Shown here in pieces: positions 27,657-35,199 of a DNA stretch of 64,000 nt (the stretch's first letter is position 1; each line of letters opens with the position of its first letter). This stretch comes from Solibacillus sp040273735. GTDB taxonomy: Bacteria > Bacillota > Bacilli > Bacillales_A > Planococcaceae. The position numbers and the translations under genes are program-made. The stretch spans positions 186,001 to 250,000 of the forward strand of contig NZ_JBELZM010000001.1 in assembly GCF_040273735.1 (NCBI RefSeq). The letters are read 5' to 3'. Under the pieces are notes generated by a model. That model saw nothing but the letters and a program-made list of their open reading frames with translations, did no database searches and was not told where the DNA came from.

Positions 27657-28103
27657 ATGACGAATGCAACAGAGCAAAAAAACTTGAAAGTAATTGTGTT
27701 TCAATTAGCAGATAAAGAATATGCCATTCCTGTTTCGCACGTAAAGGGAATCGAAAAATTAATGCATATTACGCGTGTACCGAAAACAGAACGTTATGTA
27801 AAAGGAGTCATTAATCTTCGGGGTGTTGTAACACCTGTCATCGATTTACGTGAACGTTTCGACTTGCCGGTTTCGGGTAACGAAGAAACAACCCGAATTA
27901 TTATTATTACACTGGAAACGATGGAAGTCGGTTTTATTGTAGATTCGGCAAATGATGTTTTGGACATTGATGCATCTTCCATTGAACAGCAGCCTGAAGT
28001 GGTTGGCTCATTAGAAGAAGATTTTATCGCAGGTGTCGCAAAATTGGAAAACCGCTTATTAATTTTACTTCACTTAGATAAAGTATTAAATCCGATCGAT
28101 TAA
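27657..28103 (+). CDS. cheW: CheW, receptor-kinase coupling protein
   Basis: CheW (148 residues) bridges chemoreceptors and CheA. The whole protein is one CheW domain, with VFQLADKEYAIPVSHVKGIE at the N terminus, then VPKTERYVKGVINLRGVVTPVIDLRERF, the core that contacts CheA P5. GAGGTG lies before ATG 27657, 20 bases after cheA. Confidence 0.97.
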   Translation: MTNATEQKNLKVIVFQLADKEYAIPVSHVKGIEKLMHITRVPKTERYVKGVINLRGVVTPVIDLRERFDLPVSGNEETTRIIIITLETMEVGFIVDSANDVLDIDASSIEQQPEVVGSLEEDFIAGVAKLENRLLILLHLDKVLNPID

Positions 28104-28120
28104 TTTCAATGAATAATTTT

Positions 28121-28143
28121 CCGGGTGAGCCTCGCTTGCCTGG
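28121..28143 (+). other. RNA hairpin between cheW and cheC
   Basis: CCGGGTGAGC (28121-28130) pairs with GCTTGCCTGG (28134-28143), 10 bp with three G-U pairs and a 3-nt loop. There is no T tract after it, so it is probably an mRNA processing or stability element, not a terminator. Confidence 0.5.
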
Positions 28144-28167
28144 AATCTATTAAAGTAGGGATTGAAA

Positions 28168-28806
28168 ATGAACTTTAGTGAAAAAATCACGTTGCTGCAT
28201 TTAGACGTTTTGAAGGAAATCGGAAACATTGGTGCTGCACATGCGGCTACGGCATTATCGAATTTATTGGGAAAAAAGATCGATATGCGTGTACCCGACG
28301 TGAAAATGGCCTCTTTTAATGAAATGATGGAGCTCGCTGGCGGCTCGGAAAATGCTGTCGTCGGCATTTATCTTCGTATTGAAGGGGATGCACAAGGAAG
28401 CATGTTTTTCATTTTGCCGATTGAGCAGGCAAACCGATTTATTCGAAGTCTCATTCATGACGAATCTTTTGATTTTCACACACCGCCATATTCGGAAATT
28501 GGCTTATCGGCAATGCAGGAAATGGGCAATATTTTATCCGGCTCTTATTTATCCGCCTTATCCGATTTTACAGGTCTTAAAATCTATCCGACGGTACCCG
28601 GATTAAGTGTAGACATGTTTGGCGCAATTATTAGTATCGGACTTATTGAACTATCACAAGTAAGTGATACGGTAATCGTCATTAACACATCTATATATGA
28701 AGAAGTCATGTCTGATGATGAAGCGGTAAAAGGACAGTTCTTCCTGTTACCTGAACCTGATTCATTTGAAGCGATTTTTAAAGCATTAGGAGTGCCTACG
28801 ACATGA
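28168..28806 (+). CDS. cheC: CheC, CheY-P phosphatase
   Basis: CheC (212 residues) dephosphorylates CheY-P and is activated by CheD. Both active-site motifs are present: LKEIGNIGAAHAATALSNLL (E17, N20) and SAMQEMGNILSGSYLSAL in the second half. ATG 28168 is chosen for its spacing from TAGGG; TTG 28162 two codons upstream is possible. The 3' end overlaps cheD by 4 bases, which suits two proteins acting as a complex. Confidence 0.95.
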   Translation: MNFSEKITLLHLDVLKEIGNIGAAHAATALSNLLGKKIDMRVPDVKMASFNEMMELAGGSENAVVGIYLRIEGDAQGSMFFILPIEQANRFIRSLIHDESFDFHTPPYSEIGLSAMQEMGNILSGSYLSALSDFTGLKIYPTVPGLSVDMFGAIISIGLIELSQVSDTVIVINTSIYEEVMSDDEAVKGQFFLLPEPDSFEAIFKALGVPTT

Positions 28807-29306
28807 TAGTTACCCATTCAAACGAAGTGATTAAAGTAGGTATTGCACAAATGGATATCGTGAAAATTCCTAAAACGATTCGTACGTCGGGGTTAGGTTC
28901 TTGTGTCGGTGCCGTCATTTACGATGATTCCAAAAAAGTTGCCGGTATGGTCCATGTCATGCTGCCGGATTCCAGTTTAAATCGTACGGCAACAATGAAT
29001 GTCGCAAAATTTGCAGATACGGGAGTTGCCGCTTTAGTGGATCTTTTAAAACAAGAAGGAGCGCAACGCTTTAAGTTGAAGGCGAAAATTGCAGGCGGTG
29101 CACAAATGTTCCAATTTACAGCAGATAAAGATTCAATGAGAATTGGGCCCAGAAATGTGGAAGCTGTAAAAGCACAGTTAAAAGAACTGGGTATACCGCT
29201 TATCGCCGAAGATACGGGCGGCAACAGCGGTCGGACTATCGAGTTTAACCCTGAAACATGCATGCTTCAAGTACGTACCGTCAATAAAGGAGTGAGTGAA
29301 ATTTAA
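28803..29306 (+). CDS. cheD: CheD, chemoreceptor glutamine deamidase
   Basis: CheD (167 residues) deamidates receptor glutamines and binds CheC. The catalytic Cys and His are seen in LGSCVGAVIYDD and GMVHVMLPDS, with the Thr in FADTGVAALVD. Its start ATG 28803 lies within the cheC stop; the stop overlaps the next start by one base. Confidence 0.95.
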   Translation: MIVTHSNEVIKVGIAQMDIVKIPKTIRTSGLGSCVGAVIYDDSKKVAGMVHVMLPDSSLNRTATMNVAKFADTGVAALVDLLKQEGAQRFKLKAKIAGGAQMFQFTADKDSMRIGPRNVEAVKAQLKELGIPLIAEDTGGNSGRTIEFNPETCMLQVRTVNKGVSEI

Positions 29307-29677
29307 TGTTTGGTTCAATATTTTATAATTTTTGGGCAGCACTACTTTCATTCGCTGTATATTTTATCGCTGCAATTCAAAATCCGTATGCGATGCCGCT
29401 GCCGACGATTGGCACAGCTTTTGTCGTTGCTGTCATTGCATTTAGTGTAATGTTTATTATCCGTTACTTCCTTGGATATGTGTTTTATACACCGGAAGCA
29501 CCTGTTTTGTCACAAACCGAAGAGGAACTGCCTGTAGTTGCCAAAGAGACGGATAAAACACAAACTGTTCCGCAAAACGATCATACAACAATGGAAGTTG
29601 AAGAAGATGAGAATACGGAAGAAATTGCAAAAGTCGTTCGTTCGATGCTTCAAAGCGATGAATCCCTAACACGGTAA
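29306..29677 (+). CDS. Small two-helix membrane protein of unknown function, end of the fla/che operon
   Basis: I do not recognise this 123-residue protein. It has two hydrophobic segments (about 8-24, FWAALLSFAVYFIAAIQ, and 37-57, AFVVAVIAFSVMFIIRYFLGY), then an acidic, low-complexity tail ending with an amphipathic EEIAKVVRSMLQSDE helix. The start codon shares a base with the cheD stop, so it is translated as part of the chemotaxis block. B. subtilis has no gene here. A terminator follows 1 base after its stop, making it the last gene of the operon. Confidence 0.75.
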   Translation: MFGSIFYNFWAALLSFAVYFIAAIQNPYAMPLPTIGTAFVVAVIAFSVMFIIRYFLGYVFYTPEAPVLSQTEEELPVVAKETDKTQTVPQNDHTTMEVEEDENTEEIAKVVRSMLQSDESLTR

Positions 29678-29707
29678 AAGAGTCGTATATCCGGCTCTTT
29701 TTTATTT
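29676..29707 (+). terminator. Rho-independent terminator at the end of the fla/che run
   Basis: AAAAGAGTCG (29676-29685) pairs with CGGCTCTTTT (29692-29701), one G-U pair, 6-nt loop, then a T-rich run. It separates the chemotaxis genes from sigD. Confidence 0.82.
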
Positions 29708-29729
29708 AGCAGAATATAAGGAAATACTG

Positions 29730-29784
29730 TGTCGAATTACTGGATTAAATGTATATTAAAAGGCTTTTTGGTATAATAAACATA
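29730..29784 (+). promoter_or_regulatory. Extended -10 promoter for sigD with upstream Spo0A-box-like site
   Basis: TGGTATAAT at 29769-29777 is a perfect extended -10 element; the -35 region is poor, as is common with such promoters. TGTCGAA at 29730-29736 matches the Spo0A box. Expected transcription start is near 29784. Confidence 0.6.
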
Positions 29785-29820
29785 AATAATGTTATTTTTC
29801 AAATAAAGGGGTGGGTATGT

Positions 29821-30591
29821 TTGACAGAACAAAGGCATAGAGACGAACAATCATTATGGGTTCGTTGGACAAAGAACCGTGATCCCGAAGCAGGCGATTT
29901 ATTAATAAAAAAGTTTAAACCACTCGTATCGTATCATGTGCAGCGTATTGCTGTCGGGCTTCCGAAAAACATTTCCAGAGATGACTTAATGAGTCTTGGG
30001 ATGATGGGGCTGTTTGATGCGTTAAATAAATTTGATATAAACCGAGATTTAAAGTTTGATACGTATGCCTCATTCCGTGTACGTGGCGCTATTCTCGATG
30101 GTTTACGTAAAGAGGACTGGCTCCCGAGATCAGCGCGTGAAAAAGCAAAAAAGCTTGAATCGCAAATCGAATCACTTGAGCAAAAGCTGATGCGCCATGC
30201 GACACCGGAAGAAGTTGCAGCACATATGAATTTGCCTGTCGAAGAAGTATACCAAACATTCCAGGAACATTTTTTCTCGAATGTGCTTTCGATCAATGAG
30301 CAGCTGGACCAGGAAGAATCGGAAGGCAAGTCCTTTGTTATCCGTGATGACAATACGAAAACACCCGAGCAGCAAACCGTTCTTGTAGAGCTATTAGGCG
30401 ATTTGGCTGAAAATATTAAAAAGCTGAATGAAAAAGAACAGCTTGTCATTAGCTTATTCTACTCGGAAGAATTAACATTAACCGAAATCGGTGAAATACT
30501 GGAACTGTCGACATCAAGAATTTCGCAAATCCACTCAAAAGCATTGTTTAAATTACGTAAATTACTGTCTTCGGAAATGATCAATACGTAA
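29821..30591 (+). CDS. sigD: SigD, flagellar/motility sigma factor (FliA family)
   Basis: SigD (256 residues) directs transcription of flagellin, motor, chemoreceptor and autolysin genes. Region 2 includes DDLMSLGMMGLFDALNKFD and FDTYASFRVRGAILDGLRKEDW. Region 4 includes LVISLFYSEELTLTEIGEIL and LSTSRISQIHSKALFKLR. The start is TTG 29821 because AAAGGGGTGGG (29806-29816) is well spaced from it; an upstream in-frame ATG at 29749 would lie before the promoter -10. It begins a separate transcription unit here with two following genes. Confidence 0.96.
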   Translation: MTEQRHRDEQSLWVRWTKNRDPEAGDLLIKKFKPLVSYHVQRIAVGLPKNISRDDLMSLGMMGLFDALNKFDINRDLKFDTYASFRVRGAILDGLRKEDWLPRSAREKAKKLESQIESLEQKLMRHATPEEVAAHMNLPVEEVYQTFQEHFFSNVLSINEQLDQEESEGKSFVIRDDNTKTPEQQTVLVELLGDLAENIKKLNEKEQLVISLFYSEELTLTEIGEILELSTSRISQIHSKALFKLRKLLSSEMINT

Positions 30592-30603
30592 GGAGGCGGC
30601 GTT

Positions 30604-30912
30604 ATGAGCTTAAAGGGCCTGGAAATGCAGATTGCGATTCCTAAAACATTCGAGGCAGGGAAAATGGCGGATCAGCGTCAACAAAATACAATCCTGCAGC
30701 AAATGCATGCAAACGAAGCATTGAACAGAGAACTGGAACGCAAACAATTATCTGTCAATGAAACAGAGCATCTGAACGCAGTCAATGATGAGGAACAGGA
30801 AAAATCGCAAAACGGACAAGACCCAATGAAGGAAAACAAGAAAAATAAGGAACAGCTTGATCAAAAAGTGCAGCACCCGTTTAAAGGGAATCTTTTTGAT
30901 TTTAGTGGCTAG
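30604..30912 (+). CDS. Small hydrophilic protein of unknown function downstream of sigD
   Basis: A 102-residue soluble protein, very rich in Gln, Asn, Glu and Lys, without membrane segments. The N-terminal LKGLEMQIAIPKTFEAGKM and C-terminal HPFKGNLFDFSG look like the fixed ends of a conserved family with a charged helical middle. I recall similar small proteins near sigD in other Bacillales but cannot name a function. GGAGGCGG lies before ATG 30604, 12 bases after sigD, so it is cotranscribed. Confidence 0.75.
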   Translation: MSLKGLEMQIAIPKTFEAGKMADQRQQNTILQQMHANEALNRELERKQLSVNETEHLNAVNDEEQEKSQNGQDPMKENKKNKEQLDQKVQHPFKGNLFDFSG

Positions 30913-30923
30913 GAGCAGTCATC

Positions 30924-31475
30924 ATGATCGCAGTTATAATTACCTTATTTCTTATCCAGATGATTACGATTTTTGTAATTGTTCTTTTAAATAGTAAGCT
31001 TTCTAAGTTTCAGAATTTAGAAAAGCGCCAAAATGAACTGATTAATGAAATGGACAATGCGATTAGTGTATATTTAATGGAGATGAAAGAAGAAAATGAC
31101 CGGTTAATCAGTGAATTGAAAAAACCGAATATTGCTCAAAAGACGGTAACATCCCGTAAAGAAGAGACTTCGCTGACTTTAAAAGAGCAGCCGGTAAAAG
31201 AACAGGAAATGGAACCGCGCAAATTCGTTCCGGTCAAGCAAGCAGCAAGCGCCTATCAAAAGCAAAAGGCACAGCAGCAAGTTGAGAGCAAAGACGATGC
31301 AGCATTAGTTGAAAATGAACCACTTTCTGAAGACAATGAAATCCAAGGACAAAACCTTACATTTGAGCAGCAAGTAATCCATCATTATCGCAATGGAAAA
31401 ACAATTGAAGAAATTGCAAAAATGACGGAACGCGGGAAAACAGAAATTGAACTCCTCGTAAAGTTTCATGCGTAA
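30924..31475 (+). CDS. swrB: SwrB (YlxL)-like flagellar assembly/swarming protein
   Basis: SwrB promotes flagellar C-ring/export-gate maturation in B. subtilis. The 183-residue protein has the same plan: one N-terminal membrane helix (about 2-23), a short coiled coil (about 30-70), a low-complexity basic/Gln linker and a small helix-turn-helix-like C terminus (GKTIEEIAKMTERGKTEIELLVKF). Sequence similarity is weak, so the call leans on layout and on position between sigD and rpsB, which is exactly that of ylxL. Confidence 0.8.
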   Translation: MIAVIITLFLIQMITIFVIVLLNSKLSKFQNLEKRQNELINEMDNAISVYLMEMKEENDRLISELKKPNIAQKTVTSRKEETSLTLKEQPVKEQEMEPRKFVPVKQAASAYQKQKAQQQVESKDDAALVENEPLSEDNEIQGQNLTFEQQVIHHYRNGKTIEEIAKMTERGKTEIELLVKFHA

Positions 31476-31480
31476 AGTAG

Positions 31481-31509
31481 TTGCACTTGAAAGTCTATTA
31501 TGATATATT
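31481..31509 (+). promoter_or_regulatory. Strong promoter for rpsB
   Basis: TTGCAC (31481-31486), 17 bases, TATATT (31504-31509), with TG at 31501-31502 forming an extended -10. The predicted start near 31516 gives a leader of about 119 nt. In the leader GCTCGTA (31557-31563) can pair with TACGGGTAGC (31568-31577), a small bulged hairpin. Confidence 0.72.
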
Positions 31510-31634
31510 TACAAACGGTGTTAACAATACACACGTATTTTGATGTAGTAAGTGGTGCTCGTAAGTCTACGGGTAGCTTGTTGCAGATGAAAAATACGGA
31601 GGAAAAAAACCAAACATATTAGGAGGAAACACTC

Positions 31635-32357
31635 ATGTCAGTAATTTCAATGAAACAATTACTAGAAGCTGGTGTACATTTCGGTCACCAAACTCGCCGT
31701 TGGAACCCAAAAATGAAGAAATATATCTTCGTAGAGCGTAACGGTATTTACATTATCGATTTACAAAAAACGGTTAAAAAATTAGAAGAAGCATACGATT
31801 TCATGCGTCAAGTTGGTCAAGACGGTGGTAAAGTTTTATTCGTAGGTACGAAAAAACAAGCACAAGAAGCGATCAAAGAAGAAGCTGAACGTTCTGGTAA
31901 CTACTACATCAACCAACGTTGGTTAGGTGGTACATTAACAAACTTCGGTACTATTCAAAAACGTGTTAAACGTATGAAAGATATCGAGAAAATGGAAGAA
32001 GACGGTACTTTTGCTGTACTTCCTAAAAAAGAAGTAATCCAACTTAAAAAAGAGCACGAGCGCTTAGTTAAATTCTTAGGCGGTATCCGTGATATGAAAG
32101 CTATTCCGGACGTAATGTTCGTTGTAGATCCTCGTAAAGAGCGTATCGCAGTTGCAGAAGCAATCAAATTAAACATCCCTCTAGTTGGTATCGTAGACAC
32201 TAACTGTGATCCAGATGAAATTGATTACGTAATCCCTGCAAACGACGATGCTATCCGCGCGGTTAAATTATTAACTGCTAAAATGGCTGACGCTTTATTA
32301 GAAGCTAAACAAGGTGAAGAAGAAGCTCCTGCAGTAGAAGAAGCTACAGCTGAGTAA
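31635..32357 (+). CDS. rpsB: Ribosomal protein S2
   Basis: S2 (240 residues) binds late to the 30S head-platform junction. The N terminus MKQLLEAGVHFGHQTRRWNPKM and the VVDPRKERIAVAEA block are diagnostic. Codon use is strongly biased, as for a highly expressed gene. Start ATG 31635 has TTAGGAGG upstream. The acidic Ala/Glu tail is typical. It has its own promoter and a strong terminator. Confidence 0.98.
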   Translation: MSVISMKQLLEAGVHFGHQTRRWNPKMKKYIFVERNGIYIIDLQKTVKKLEEAYDFMRQVGQDGGKVLFVGTKKQAQEAIKEEAERSGNYYINQRWLGGTLTNFGTIQKRVKRMKDIEKMEEDGTFAVLPKKEVIQLKKEHERLVKFLGGIRDMKAIPDVMFVVDPRKERIAVAEAIKLNIPLVGIVDTNCDPDEIDYVIPANDDAIRAVKLLTAKMADALLEAKQGEEEAPAVEEATAE

Positions 32358-32372
32358 TTAATTCACTGTTAG

Positions 32373-32412
32373 AAAAGGTGATAAGTGGATGAACCCCTTA
32401 TCACCTTTTTTT
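32373..32412 (+). terminator. Strong rho-independent terminator between rpsB and tsf
   Basis: A 13-bp perfect stem AAAAGGTGATAAG (32373-32385) with CTTATCACCTTTT (32397-32409), followed by more T residues. Confidence 0.93.
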
Positions 32413-32441
32413 GAGAAATGAATTTGAAGATGTATGAATCG

Positions 32442-32470
32442 TTGAAAAATAGCGATTTATCGCTTAAAGT
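32442..32470 (+). promoter_or_regulatory. Candidate promoter for tsf with a palindromic spacer
   Basis: TTGAAA (32442-32447), 17 bases, TAAAGT (32465-32470). The spacer contains the perfect 14-base palindrome AGCGATTTATCGCT (32451-32464). The leader to the tsf start is about 45 nt. Confidence 0.5.
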
Positions 32471-32519
32471 ATGAAATAGTGTAAATAAATTTTTCATTAT
32501 ATTTAGGAGGAAACTCAAC

Positions 32520-33404
32520 ATGGCAAACATTACTGCACAATTAGTAAAAGAATTACGCGAAAAAACAGGCGCAGGTATGATGGACTGTAAAAAAGCATTA
32601 GTATCAACAGAAGGTGACATCGATGCTGCAATCGATTTCCTACGTGAAAAAGGTTTAGCTGCTGCTGGCAAAAAAGCTGACCGTATCGCTGCTGAAGGTA
32701 CAACTTACATTTTAGAAAACGGTAATGAAGCGATTCTTTTAGAAGTAAACGCTGAAACAGACTTCGTTGCGAAAAACGACAAGTTCCAAGTTTTAGTTTC
32801 TTCTTTAGCAGAGCAATTATTATCTGCTAAACCAGAATCAGTAGAAGCTGCTTTAGAATTAGAAAAAGACGGCGTGAAAATTGCTGACCAAATTTCTACA
32901 GCTACTGCTACAATCGGTGAAAAAATCTCATTACGTCGTTTCGAAATCAAAACAAAAACTGATGCAGATGCATTCGGTTCTTACTTACACATGGGCGGAC
33001 GTATTGGTGTATTAGTAGTTCTTGAAGGTTCTACTGACGCTGCTGCTGCAAAAGATATCGCTATGCATATCGCTGCAATCAACCCAACTTACATTTCTCG
33101 TGACGAAGTTTCTGCTGACGAAGTTGAACGTGAGCGCAAAGTATTAACTGAGCAAGCGTTAAACGAAGGTAAACCAGAAAACATCGTAGCGAAAATGGTA
33201 GAAGGCCGTCTTGGTAAATATTTCGAAGACGTATGCTTATTAGACCAAGCTTTCGTTAAAAACTCAGATCAAAAAGTACGCGACTTCGTAAACTCATTAA
33301 ATGCTACTGTAACAAGCTTCACTCGTTATGCTGTTGGTGAAGGTATCGAAAAGCGTGAAGATAACTTTGCTGAAGAAGTAATGAGCCAAGTTAAAGGTAA
33401 CTAA
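32520..33404 (+). CDS. tsf: Elongation factor Ts
   Basis: EF-Ts (294 residues) is the nucleotide-exchange factor for EF-Tu. The N-terminal UBA-like domain has LREKTGAGMMDCKKAL (about 11-26) and the core has the TDFVAKND exchange motif near 81-88. A strong AGGAGG precedes ATG 32520. Codon bias is high, as in rpsB. A terminator lies on each side, so tsf may be transcribed both alone and by readthrough from rpsB. Confidence 0.98.
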   Translation: MANITAQLVKELREKTGAGMMDCKKALVSTEGDIDAAIDFLREKGLAAAGKKADRIAAEGTTYILENGNEAILLEVNAETDFVAKNDKFQVLVSSLAEQLLSAKPESVEAALELEKDGVKIADQISTATATIGEKISLRRFEIKTKTDADAFGSYLHMGGRIGVLVVLEGSTDAAAAKDIAMHIAAINPTYISRDEVSADEVERERKVLTEQALNEGKPENIVAKMVEGRLGKYFEDVCLLDQAFVKNSDQKVRDFVNSLNATVTSFTRYAVGEGIEKREDNFAEEVMSQVKGN

Positions 33405-33445
33405 TTAAATTACAACTTAAATTAACATTAATTTAAGCAAACAGT

Positions 33446-33476
33446 AGGGAGCACCATTTGCGTGTTCCCTATTTTT
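33446..33476 (+). terminator. Rho-independent terminator after tsf
   Basis: AGGGAGCAC (33446-33454) pairs with GTGTTCCCT (33462-33470), one G-U pair, 7-nt loop, followed by ATTTTT. Confidence 0.85.
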
Positions 33477-33565
33477 AAAGAAATCTATTTTTGAATGAAG
33501 CGAAGTACGATACATAAAAAACACGTCGTATTTCCTTTTAAATAAATGAGTAACGGAGGTCTACT

Positions 33566-34291
33566 ATGGGTGTGTCAGAGTACAAACGAGTAGTTATTAA
33601 ACTTAGCGGGGAAGCATTAGCTGGAGAATTAGGCTTCGGTTTCTCACCGGATGTTATTAAATCGATCGCTGCAGAAATTAAAGAAGTTATCGACTTAGGT
33701 GTAGAGGTCGCATTAGTTGTCGGCGGAGGCAACATTTGGCGCGGGAAAATCGGCGCTGAAATGGGAATGGAACGTGCCAATGCAGATTATATGGGTATGT
33801 TAGGAACAGTGATGAATGCTCTTGCATTACAAGACTCGCTGGAAAATTTGGGTGTTCCTACACGTGTTCAATCATCGATCGTAATGACACAAGTGGCAGA
33901 GCCATATATTCGACGTAAAGCAGTTCGTCATTTGGAGAAAGCACGTGTCGTAATCTTTGCTGCGGGAACAGGTAACCCATACTTCTCGACAGATACGACA
34001 GCAGCTTTACGTGCCGCAGAAATTAATGCGGATGCAATTTTAATGGCGAAAAATAATGTGGATGGCGTTTATTCTGCAGATCCAAAATTAGATTCTGAAG
34101 CAGTTAAGTATGACACACTTACGTATTTAGACGTTATTCAACAAGGTTTACAAGTAATGGATTCTACAGCTTCGACATTATGTATGGATAATGACATTAA
34201 GCTTGTCGTTTTCAACTTATCAGAACCAGGTAATATTAAACGTGCCGCATTAGGCGAAAAAATTGGAACAGTTGTTAGGAGAGATGCGTAA
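33566..34291 (+). CDS. pyrH: UMP kinase
   Basis: PyrH (241 residues) phosphorylates UMP to UDP. It belongs to the amino-acid-kinase fold: KLSGEALAG near residue 12, VVGGGNIWRG near 51, and AAGTGNPYFSTDTTAALRA near 132. GGAGGT precedes ATG 33566. Its stop shares one base with the frr start, giving coupled translation. A weak TTGAAT at 33491-33496 upstream could be part of its promoter, but no good -10 is spaced from it. Confidence 0.97.
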   Translation: MGVSEYKRVVIKLSGEALAGELGFGFSPDVIKSIAAEIKEVIDLGVEVALVVGGGNIWRGKIGAEMGMERANADYMGMLGTVMNALALQDSLENLGVPTRVQSSIVMTQVAEPYIRRKAVRHLEKARVVIFAAGTGNPYFSTDTTAALRAAEINADAILMAKNNVDGVYSADPKLDSEAVKYDTLTYLDVIQQGLQVMDSTASTLCMDNDIKLVVFNLSEPGNIKRAALGEKIGTVVRRDA

Positions 34292-34848
34292 TGACACAAC
34301 AAGTATTAAATCAAGCACAAGAAAAAATGACAAAATCAATTAATGCTTTCTCACGTGAATTAGCTTCAATTCGTGCAGGTGTAGCAAATGCTTCACTATT
34401 AGATCGTATTACGGTGGACTACTACGGTTCTCCAACACCGATCAACCAAATGGCAGGTATTTCTGTACCGGAAGCACGCCTTTTAGTTATCCAGCCTTAT
34501 GATAAATCAATCTTAGGCGAAATCGAAAAAGCAATTATGCGTTCAGATATTGGAATCACACCAACAAATGACGGAAATGTAATTCGTTTAGCTGTACCGG
34601 CTTTAACTGAAGAGCGTCGTAAAGAATTAGTAAAACAGGTGAAAAAAGAATCAGAAGACGCAAAAGTTGCTGTACGTAACGTGCGCCGCGATGCTAACGA
34701 TGACCTGAAAAAATTAGAAAAGAACGGTGAAATCACAGAGGACGAACTACGCGGCTTCAACGATGACATCCAAAAACTAACAGACAGCTCAATCGTTAAA
34801 ATCGAGGAGTTAGTGAAAGAAAAAGAAAAAGAAATTTTAACAGTTTAA
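34291..34848 (+). CDS. frr: Ribosome recycling factor
   Basis: RRF (185 residues) splits post-termination ribosomes together with EF-G. Conserved features are the three-helix bundle with the IRAGVANASLLDRI and YYGSPTPINQMA segments near the N terminus and VRNVRRDANDDLKKLEK in the C-terminal helix. It overlaps pyrH by one base (TAATG). Two terminators follow. Confidence 0.98.
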   Translation: MTQQVLNQAQEKMTKSINAFSRELASIRAGVANASLLDRITVDYYGSPTPINQMAGISVPEARLLVIQPYDKSILGEIEKAIMRSDIGITPTNDGNVIRLAVPALTEERRKELVKQVKKESEDAKVAVRNVRRDANDDLKKLEKNGEITEDELRGFNDDIQKLTDSSIVKIEELVKEKEKEILTV

Positions 34849-34859
34849 TTTTAGTTTGC

Positions 34860-34896
34860 TTCGCGCTGGTGGATCACATTGGCGCGAAATCTTTTT
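34860..34896 (+). terminator. First terminator-like hairpin after frr
   Basis: TTCGCGCTGGTG (34860-34871) pairs with CATTGGCGCGAA (34877-34888) with three G-U pairs and a GATCA loop, followed by ATC and five T residues. Confidence 0.65.
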
Positions 34897-34924
34897 CTGA
34901 CGATGTATGAACTTTACATGGATT

Positions 34925-34955
34925 AAAACGTCCTGCTAATAAGGACGTTTTTTTT
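34925..34955 (+). terminator. Second, strong terminator after frr
   Basis: AAAACGTCCT (34925-34934) pairs perfectly with AGGACGTTTT (34942-34951) around a 7-nt loop, then more T residues. Confidence 0.9.
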
Positions 34956-35199
34956 ACAATAATAGATAAATTTTAAATTTGTTAGGGAAATATAGCTGTA
35001 GCAAAAAAAACATGCACATGAACCCGTTCCCCCTAATTGAAAGTATAAATTGTGGAAAAATTACATATGAAAGATTAAAAGAAGCACAATTATTCTTTAA
35101 GATACTAAAGAAGTTCATTATATAAAAAGGACAGGTTATCCCTTTTTTGATATGATAAAAAGGGAAGCAGTCCGATCTGTGCAGTTGGGGGTATTAACT
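34956..35199 (+). promoter_or_regulatory. Upstream region of uppS
   Basis: This AT-rich stretch has no gene. It must hold the promoter of the uppS-cdsA-dxr run because two terminators lie upstream, but no site is convincing: TTGAAA at 35037-35042 has no good -10. A 7-bp inverted repeat TTCTTTA/TAAAGAA (35093-35099 and 35106-35112) with a 6-nt loop precedes an AT-rich ATTATATAAAA. Confidence 0.35.

Noticed and set aside
29934..30449. 171-codon minus-strand open frame inside sigD
   Set aside because: Ser/Cys/Phe-rich composition typical of an antisense shadow of a conserved gene.
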